From Berberis thunbergii (lineage: Eukaryota > Streptophyta > Magnoliopsida > Ranunculales > Berberidaceae), in the NCBI GenBank assembly GCA_003290165.1, contig QNQO01000537.1, positions 434,001 to 498,000 of the forward strand: 64,000 bases of DNA. The letters run 5' to 3'. The translations under genes were made by a program, and so were the position numbers. Every line of letters starts with the position of its first letter. Position 1 is the first letter of the stretch. The notes beneath the pieces were generated by a model that was not told where the DNA came from, searched no databases, and worked only from the letters and a program-made list of their open reading frames with translations. Below, one piece after another: positions 57,173 to 64,000 of the stretch.

Positions 57173-58310
57173 GCTATGGTTTCTACAGTTATTGATGAGA
57201 AAAGCTTGACGCGCACAAAGTTATGGCACATGTGATTAGGGAAAGTAAGTGAGAATTGACTAAGAACTTTAAGCAAGCGGGGCTTGCTTGGCGGTAATAA
57301 AATGGCAAAGTTGGATTTCTGTGAACATTGCATCTATGGGAAGTAGTGCAGAGTCAGTTTTAGTGATGTTACTCATAACACCGTGGGGATTGTGGATTAC
57401 ATCCACACTGATGTTTGGGGACCCTCTAGAGTCGCATCCAAGGGGGTTCCAGGTATTCTGTGTCTTTTATCAATGATTTCATTCGGAGAGTATGGGTGTA
57501 TACCGTGAAACATAAAAATGAAGTCATTGATATTTTCAAGAAGTGAAAAGCTATGATTAAGAAACAAACTGGAAAGGTGATCAAAGTAGTGAGATCTGAT
57601 AATGGCGGTGAGTATACTGAGGATCCATTGAAGCAATTTTGTTTGGAACATGGCATTAGAAGACACTTCACAGTGAAGTTGACACCACAATAGAACGGGG
57701 TAGCCGAGCGGATGAGCCATACCTATTGGAGAGAGCACAGTGCATGTTGTCCAATGCCAGGTTTAGGCAGAATATGGTGGGTTGAAGCAGTAAACATGAC
57801 GTGCTATCTCATTAACTGCTCTCATTCATCAATTATTGAGTCTCAGATTCCTATGGAGGTATGGTCTAGTATTTCTTCAGATTGCTCCAACTTGAATTAT
57901 TTTCATGTTAGGGAAGATAAAATTGGAATAAGAAGCAGAAAAATTATTTTTCTCGGTTAACCAGATAATGGGAAAGAGTATAGATTATTGGATTATTGTG
58001 CCCTGACTTGCATAAATTTGTGATAAGTCGAGATGTGAAGTTTCATGGGAAGGCTTTGTTACAAGCAAAGTGTGAAAGATGCAAAGATGGTTCCCATATT
58101 TGGAATGGTGATAACTATGATGAAGATGATGATGCTGGAGATTCTCTGCAAGTGGAGCTTCAAACTTCTAGATCTCATACAGAGCATGATGTTCCTTCTA
58201 GTGAGGGAAGTGGCGATACATATATGATGCCTGATGAGACAGTTGCAGAAGATGATGTTCCTACTAATGGGGACATGAATCCTACACAACAATAGGTTCA
58301 ATAGTTACAA
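57173..58310 (+). pseudogene. Copia integrase remnant
   Basis: Scattered frames retain VDYIHTDVWGP, a shifted SDNGGEYTEDPLKQF, and TPQ followed by a stop then NGVAERM, the three acidic positions of the Copia integrase core. The C-terminal YVDYPDNGKEYRLLD-like part and an acidic linker (GDSLQVELQTSRSH) follow at 57996-58295. Many stops. Confidence 0.85.
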
Positions 58311-58439
58311 ACACCGTCTTTAGTAGCAGGTAGAGAACCTATAGTAAGACGTGCACCACTTAGATTTGGCTATGAAGATGGCGCAACTTGCGCATTCTCA
58401 GTTCTTTATGGGTATGATGATGTTCCTACCACATATACG

Positions 58440-60000
58440 CAGGTTTTGTGAAGTGTTTAGAAAGGTGAGTGGAATGAAGTTTTGAATGAAGAGATAGCAT
58501 CTCTTCAGAAGAATCATACATAGGAGATTGTGACACTTCCTAAAAGGAATAGGCCAATTGGGTGTAAGTGGGTTTTCACAGTGAAAGACGAGATTCCAGA
58601 TTCCAAGGGTACTTGTACAGGTATACGATACAAGGCAAGATTGTTGGCTAAAGGATATGCACAACAAGAAGGTGTGGACAACAATGAAGTATTCTCTCTG
58701 ATGATAAAACACACTTCTATTCGAGTCTTTTTTGGCTTTGGCAGCGTAGATTGACTTAGAGCTCGAGCAACTTGATGTCAAGACTGCTTTCTTGCATGGA
58801 GATTTAGAGGAGGACATATACATGTCTCAGCCCGATGGATATGTTGTTGTTGGTAAGGAAGAAAAGTATGAAAACTGAAGAAGTCACAGTATGGGTTGAA
58901 GCAATCTTCGAGGTAGTGGTACAAGAGGTTTGATACTTTTATGATTGAGCAAGGATATGTAAGGAGTCAGTGTGATCCTTGTGTATTCATACAAAAGCTC
59001 AATGATGGGTCTTTCGTGTTTCTCTTACTTTATGTTGATGAAATGCACATTGTTGCGAATAGTATGAAAGAAATTGATAAATTGAAGGTGAAACTTAGCA
59101 TGGAGTTTGAGATGAAAGATCTTGGTTCAGCGAAGAAGATACTTTGGATGGAGATAATGAGAGATAGGGAAAAGGGTATACTGACATTGTCACAGAGACA
59201 ATACTTAGAGAATGTTATTCACCGTTTTGACATAGATACTTTAAGCCGGTAAGTACTCATTTGGCTGCTCACTTTAAGCTCTCGGGTAAGTTGTCTCCTA
59301 GCACAGAGAATGAAAGGGAATACATGTCACTGGTTTCCTATGATAGTGCAGTTGGTAGTCTTATATATGCCATGATCTGCACACGTCCGAATATCGCTCA
59401 TGCAATCAGTTTGATTAGTAGGTTTATGTCAAACCCGAGAAAACAACATTGGCAAGCAGTGAAGTGGATATTGAGATATCTTCGGAGTACGCTGGATGTT
59501 GGTTTAATATATGTGAGAGGAGATGTATCAAATATGATCCGAGGTTGATTTGGATTATGCTGGTGATCTCGATAGGCGCCAATCGACTATAGGTTATTGT
59601 TTTACATTGGCGATGGGTCCGGTGAGTTGGAAGTCTCAGTTACAGTCTACAGTTGCTTTGTTTACTACTGAAGCAGAGTACATGACTCAATCAGAGGCAG
59701 TGAAGAAAGCCATTTGGCATCAAGGCTTGGTTAATGATAATTTGGGTGTTACTCAGGATGATGTAACAATGTTATTTGACAGTCAGAGTGCTATCCATTT
59801 AGCGAATAACCAGGTTCATCGTGCCCAAACGAAGCACATTGATGTGCGGTATCATTTTCTGAGGGATGCTATCGAGGATGGCGAGGTTATCTTGGAGAAG
59901 GTGAGTACTAAAGACAATCCAGCTGATATGTTGACAAAAGCGGTTCCAGGGAACAAGTTAGAGCATTGTCTCAGCTTGATCAAATTCTCTCAGTGTTGAC
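58440..60000 (+). pseudogene. Copia reverse transcriptase-RNase H remnant
   Basis: RT blocks: RPIGCKWVFTVKDE, RYKARLLAKGYAQQEGVD, a broken [25 protein letters not shown], and LLYVDEMHIV, in which the second catalytic Asp of YVDD has become Glu. Then MKDLGSAKKILWMEI, CTRPNIAHAIS, and RNase H (VSWKSQLQSTVALFTTEAEY, LFDSQSAIHLANN, HIDVRYHFLRD) to the TGA at about 60000. Stops or shifts at 58520, 58752, 58877, 59250 and 59546. Confidence 0.9.
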
Positions 60001-60151
60001 GCCCCAAGGGGGCAAGGCCCTTAGGAGCATGACAAGGATTATTGTGACCGAGAAATGGGTCTTGGCCGTTTTTCATGCCAATGTGGAGATGCTTATGTTG
60101 GTCTTTGTGATGCTTGTGTGATGGCCTAAAATTGTTCGCCAAAGTTAAGAT

Positions 60152-60912
60152 TGCGAGAATTTAATAAGGACTTAAAGTCCTTTATAAATAAGGAGTCATA
60201 CTCCTTGTCATGGTTGGCTCCCAATTTATTGGAAAGCATAAGATGACTTAAAGTCCTATAGAAATAAGGACTTCAAAGTCATGTTTTTTTCTTCAACATG
60301 CCATGCAATTGTGAATAAATAAACAAATGTGGACAACACAAAAAAATCAATAACGTGTGCAGAGAGAATACAATGCAACAACAATATCAACACACACACA
60401 ACGCAACAGCAAGAGCAACACGCACACAACATGGCATCAGTAGCAACACACACACAGCTAAAAAGGGCAGCATACGCAGCGTGAAAGAGGCTACAAACTC
60501 GGTGAGAAACAGGCTGCGATAAGGGCGTGAAACATGCTGCGAGTTTGGCGTGATTCGGTGTGTGTAGCGTGAAACAATAGCCAAGTAAAAGGATTGGAAT
60601 CGGGTGATTTCGGGTGTTCATTTCATCAAACTTTTAGTGATATTTTTTGCTTGAGATTGGGTAATCTCAAGAATCGTTGCTTGACAACGTTGTAATCTTC
60701 AAGTGAGTGTTTTCATATCAATAAAATAGTTACAAAGTAGTCATCCATGAAGTAGGCAAAATCGAACCACGTAAATCTCGGTGTCATCTTTATTTTTTGC
60801 ATATTGTTTGTTGTTTGATATTACTTGCATAGCGTTTTTAGCCATTCACTATCATCACCTAGGTTCAGGACTTGTGTTGAAATTATTTGCATTAGCAGGT
60901 ATTTCTCTTACA
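60152..60912 (+). repeat. 3' LTR of the degenerate Copia, 761 bp
   Basis: Shares both ends with the 5' LTR (ATAAGGACTT, ACATGCCATGCAATTGTG and TTAGCCATTCACTATCA blocks). It carries an additional middle of about 360 bases with CACACACAACGCAAC-type repeats. Confidence 0.9.
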
Positions 60913-61010
60913 AATCCAACAAAGCTAGACCTCGAGTTTAAGATGTGCTTCAAGATGTTGCAAACCATGGGGGGATTGCAAGATGTGACAATTAGTTGTG
61001 TGGTGGAGAT
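60913..61010. repeat. palindrome-bearing tandem repeat, right remainder
   Basis: After the AATCC duplication the array continues with AACAAAGCTAGACCTCGAG, GATGTGCTTCAAGATG and GGATTGCAAGATGTGAC, matching units at 55140-55330. This shows that the Copia inserted into the array. Confidence 0.8.
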
Positions 61011-61168
61011 TTGGGATATTGTGTTGGTGGAGTTTTCAACTAATTTTCGGGAGGCGGTTCACTTCCTAATAGCAACAAGGCATTTTGGAAAAATCTTACA
61101 CTATGAGTGTTTGTTTTTACTTTTGAATAGAGTCAAAATTCTTAATAAGAAGTGAACCACCTTGTTTG

Positions 61169-61837
61169 GAGTGTTTGTTTTTAGTTCTGATCAGAAGTTC
61201 TGCTTCTAATTGGAGTAAGCAACAGGGGGGTGTTGATCACTTAGCACTAAGTGCTTAGTAAAAAATTATTTCAATAATAATCTTAACAATATTTTGTGAT
61301 GACAATTGTTGCCCTCATCTTCTTAAAAGTAAGTAGGGCTAAATTTTGGTGGCACACCTTCATTTTCTTCACCAAGCATTGTGGTTTTCATTTCTCTCAT
61401 TCATTTTTATTTTCTTTCTATGTATTTTCAAGTTTTTCTTCATCTCTCAAACTTTTCATCTCATGTATATTTTAAGGTTTTTAGCATGTAGTTTTTGTGC
61501 CTTATGTATATCATAAGATATGAAATCAAATAATCCATGTTTGGATTAATGATTTCATCAAATAACTAATTAAAACGTCATAGACGTATTGCTCAGATTC
61601 AACAACAACGCCACAGTCGTATTCGGTATGATTTTAAACACAATATTTATGTCAAAAATTTTCAATTCAGTGGGTCAAAATTGTCAAACAGTTCCTATTC
61701 AGCACCTAAAAACAACACCTTTTACTTTTACAGCTTCTAATTAGCAACTCATTTAGAAGTAAAACAAACTGTTCATTTATAAACTTGTTCCAGTTAGAAC
61801 TTGGCTTCTAAGCACTTAAAAAAACAAACAAACGCTC
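61169..61837. mobile_element. possible MITE
   Basis: The ends GAGTGTTTGTTTTTAG and AACAAACAAACGCTC are roughly inverted, and both sides have AGAAG/CTTCT motifs next to them. The interior is AT-rich and non-coding. No clean target duplication was found, so borders and class are uncertain. Confidence 0.4.
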
Positions 61838-62157
61838 TCTATGTAAGCACAGAATGGGGGCTCGGAATTGTGATGTTTAAGTTGAGGATAATATCGTTGT
61901 TATTGCAACCCATTATATGATCTTTGTCAATAACAAAAAATAAATAAAAAATGCGTGCTTCAAATCTTCATTCAAATAATGTGATAACTCCTATGTTGCA
62001 GATATTAATGTTAATTTGAACAAAACACAAACGAATGTCTAAACAACTGAATGAAATAATACAATCTTCTGTGAACTCTCTCTGTTCTATTTCTCAATTC
62101 CTTCTTTACAACACCCAGTGATTTGGTTTACAATCAGAAATTACATTCTCTTCCAAT
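61838..62157. other. 3' flank of the NHL gene
   Basis: AT-rich; the minus-strand gene would have its 3' untranslated region in the right part. No other feature seen. Confidence 0.55.
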
Positions 62158-62904
62158 TCAAAGTGCAGCCGCTACTTGATAATCGCTTGACAAAATGTTA
62201 ATCTTTTTTCCAGGAGACAATTGATCAACAACCAATGAAATATTGACATTAACATTAAACTGCCTCAAAGCCAAGTTCCCCATCCCAGGGAAGTCCCCAA
62301 GCACAACTTTTACAGGCACCTTCACCACAACCAACAATGGGATTTTCTTCATTTTATTTTTGTCCATTAATTTTTCCTGAAGTTTTGATCCGACTTCGCT
62401 CTTCCCTTTAAGTTTAACATCCATGGACTTTGTCGTCCCAGGGCGTTGTGTCAGAGAATGTAACTTACCTGAACAAAGCTCAAACCCCTTGAAGTAAACC
62501 ACCACCGAGCTGCGCTTGCCATAAGTTATGCTAATTTTCTTGTTTGGATTCTTAGCTTGCACCGTTGCAACAAAATCAGCATGAAGGCTTAAATCGGATT
62601 CTAGATCGAATTTGTTTACTGCCATGTTTTGAATCTTGTAGATGGGAACTTTGGGTTGGTAATAATGGTATGTCAAGGCCATAATAGCGAAAATGAGAAT
62701 AACCAAGAAGATGAGAAAGCAATAGCAACAGCATATGCATCTCAGGCAACCATGACTGCTCTTTCGCTGGTGAGAGTGATAACGAGGGATTGTACGGCGA
62801 TAAGGTGGTGGTTTGAGGTTTTGGGTTCCTGCATTATTTTCTGCTAGCATCATATATTTCGGAGGAGCCGCGCCATATTCCACAGGGTTATCCCTGTGGT
62901 CCAT
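62158..62904 (-). CDS. NDR1/HIN1-like (LEA-2 domain) membrane protein, 248 aa
   Basis: Intact single-exon gene. A cytosolic, Pro-rich, basic N-terminus (PPYRRTIPRYHSHQRKS) leads into a Cys-rich juxtamembrane stretch (CLRCICCCYC) and one membrane helix (FLIFLVILIFAIMAL, about residues 62-78), with YHYYQPKVPIYKIQNM after it. A LEA-2 domain (about 95-235) contains FVATVQAKNPNKKISITYG and the VVKVPVKVVLG block. Size and plan are those of the plant NHL family, plasma-membrane proteins linked to pathogen and stress responses, with the C-terminal domain outside. The ATG at 62904 is preceded five bases upstream by another ATG (62909) in a different frame that overlaps the start. No lesion was seen. 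Closest subgroup is judged to be NHL6-like from the N-terminal layout, which is weak evidence. Confidence 0.9.
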   Translation of the reverse strand: MDHRDNPVEYGAAPPKYMMLAENNAGTQNLKPPPYRRTIPRYHSHQRKSSHGCLRCICCCYCFLIFLVILIFAIMALTYHYYQPKVPIYKIQNMAVNKFDLESDLSLHADFVATVQAKNPNKKISITYGKRSSVVVYFKGFELCSGKLHSLTQRPGTTKSMDVKLKGKSEVGSKLQEKLMDKNKMKKIPLLVVVKVPVKVVLGDFPGMGNLALRQFNVNVNISLVVDQLSPGKKINILSSDYQVAAAL

Positions 62905-64000
62905 CTCATGAATGTGGTGTGGTGGTTGTTTCGTTGAGCAGGCTCTTGGAGTTGATGAACAAGATCGTTACGAGGGATTCTGAGGTTGAGAACGATTAGA
63001 CGAACAGAACACCAAAACAGCAGTCTGGTTTCCTTTTTTTCTCTTTTACCCTTTGGAAGGGTGTTAGCTATTTTTTTTTTCGGTTTAGGGAGTTGTAATG
63101 GGTAACTATCTAATCCGATGGTTGAGGAGCTTGAGAGGTGGAGTGATTTCTGTTGAAATTTTCTTATTTTAGCTGACTCTTCAATGAGAGGAAATTTAGA
63201 ACTATAAACCAAGATTTAGCAACGAGTTTGTTCATGATTATGTAATGTTCGTGTTTGTAATTGAAAACATGGCTACTTGATTGACGAGATATTAATCTTC
63301 AAATCCAATTGTTAATGAGGATGAGAGGTAGGAGACATTTCTGTTCTAGTTTTCTAATATTAGCCAACTAGTCAAATGTTTAGGAGGAAATGTAGCAGCA
63401 ACCGAACTGAAATAGAATCTATCTGTTTTTCATTGGCTTTGTGGCATCTTGCTTAAAATCTGATGGCGTGTGTAAGAGCATCCTCAAATAAGAGCTGAAT
63501 GGGTCTGATCGGTGAAAATTGAATGTGTGCACTTTCAGGTGTGTGCGAAGCTCATTTGATCAAACAGTCCAGCATGTTCTCCATCCAGGTGCTCTCAACT
63601 CTGACAAATTCTAATTGTTCCGGGTGTATCTTGTATTATACAATGATGAGAACTCTGGTACTGAATAATTAGCGAAATTGATTGCTAACACTAACCTGTG
63701 GAAAATAGTCTTAGTGTGACCAAGTCCTTGTGCTGCATTTGTTCTCTGTATTGCTTCATCACTTGCTAGCCCTGTTGTTCTTATATTTAGTTTCATGATT
63801 ATTGAAAATGTGGAAGCTCAGGTGTTTCGATTGAATATCTCAATCATAAAGACCCTCTGTTCGTTCCAACATTCAAATGTGATATCAGCTGACTGTGACT
63901 GTGTTACAACTTACAATTTTACTTACCATGTAACAAGTTATATTATATATAAATTTGCAAACAAGGCAACTTACCATAAGGTATTTTATAGACTGAAACA
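62905..64000. other. 5' flank of the NHL gene, no further gene seen
   Basis: Presumed promoter and 5' untranslated region. Short frames have no motifs. No convincing TATA box position could be tied to a start site from sequence alone. Confidence 0.5.

Larger units (their letters stand above)
55513..60912 (+). mobile_element. degenerate but full-length Copia retrotransposon
   Basis: LTRs at 55513-55910 and 60152-60912 flank gag, protease, integrase, RT and RNase H in Copia order. A perfect 5-bp duplication AATCC (55508-55512, 60913-60917) marks a single insertion. Every domain carries stops or frameshifts, so it is older than the Gypsy at 33 kb. The 5' LTR is some 360 bases shorter than the 3' LTR. 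Confidence 0.94.

Noticed and set aside
60256..60621. Cys/Val-rich minus-strand frame
   Set aside because: Lies inside the Copia 3' LTR over CA-rich repeats; not a gene.

Overview
This is plant nuclear DNA, most likely from a eudicot. The evidence is genes with introns whose best recognisable relatives are plant-specific (a plastid-targeted polyphenol oxidase, an NDR1/HIN1-like LEA-2 protein, an At4g04980-like proline-rich protein, an SHV3-type GDPD-like fragment). They sit in an AT-rich background dominated by LTR retrotransposons and miniature DNA transposons. The species cannot be fixed from sequence alone. No bacterial, organellar or CRISPR features were seen.

Layout. 1-4036: minus-strand Copia element cut by the window edge. 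4037-5695: a dispersed repeat copy and a CACTA-like terminus. 5696-7700: a 5' half of another minus-strand Copia. 7782-11732: a polyphenol oxidase gene broken by two nonsense codons and a 1.6-kb TRIM-like insertion that carries a host KH/proline-rich gene fragment. 12579-17638: a scrambled Copia locus (RT-RNase H, then LTR, then gag-protease) between two 260-bp direct repeats. 17639-21700: AT-rich spacer, (ATT)n arrays, a solo TRIM LTR and a hAT-type MITE. 21726-25950: minus-strand Gypsy element lacking RNase H and the integrase core. 26418-27047: hAT-type MITE. 27147-32450: decayed, intron-bearing fragments of VPS8, a GDPD-like gene and an ABCB transporter, all on the plus strand. 33036-38534: an intact, very young Gypsy chromovirus. 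38803-41144: a FAS1-like fragment, a CACTA-like end, a foldback MITE and a Tourist-like MITE. 41145-44780: spacer. 44780-45690: second copy of the dispersed repeat with a MITE nested in it. 45896-47689: a gag-only LTR element (TR-GAG type). 48480-53638: a multi-exon minus-strand At4g04980-like gene. 54950-61010: a palindromic tandem repeat split by a degenerate Copia. 62158-62904: an intact LEA-2/NHL gene.

Only two host genes look possibly functional: the NHL gene, and the At4g04980-like gene apart from one single-base frameshift in a C-run. The only retroelement with a complete coding capacity is the Gypsy at 33036-38534. Its LTRs differ at 2 of 441 positions by my manual comparison. It is a plausible source of proteins for itself and relatives; the gag-only and TRIM-like elements would need proteins in trans from autonomous relatives.

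I found no clear new gene system. The most unusual structure is the TRIM-like unit in the polyphenol oxidase exon: it has a host gene fragment between a truncated LTR and an inverted LTR end, and the whole unit has a perfect 5-bp target duplication. Boundaries, repeats and reading frames were all read by eye; no alignment or database search was run.
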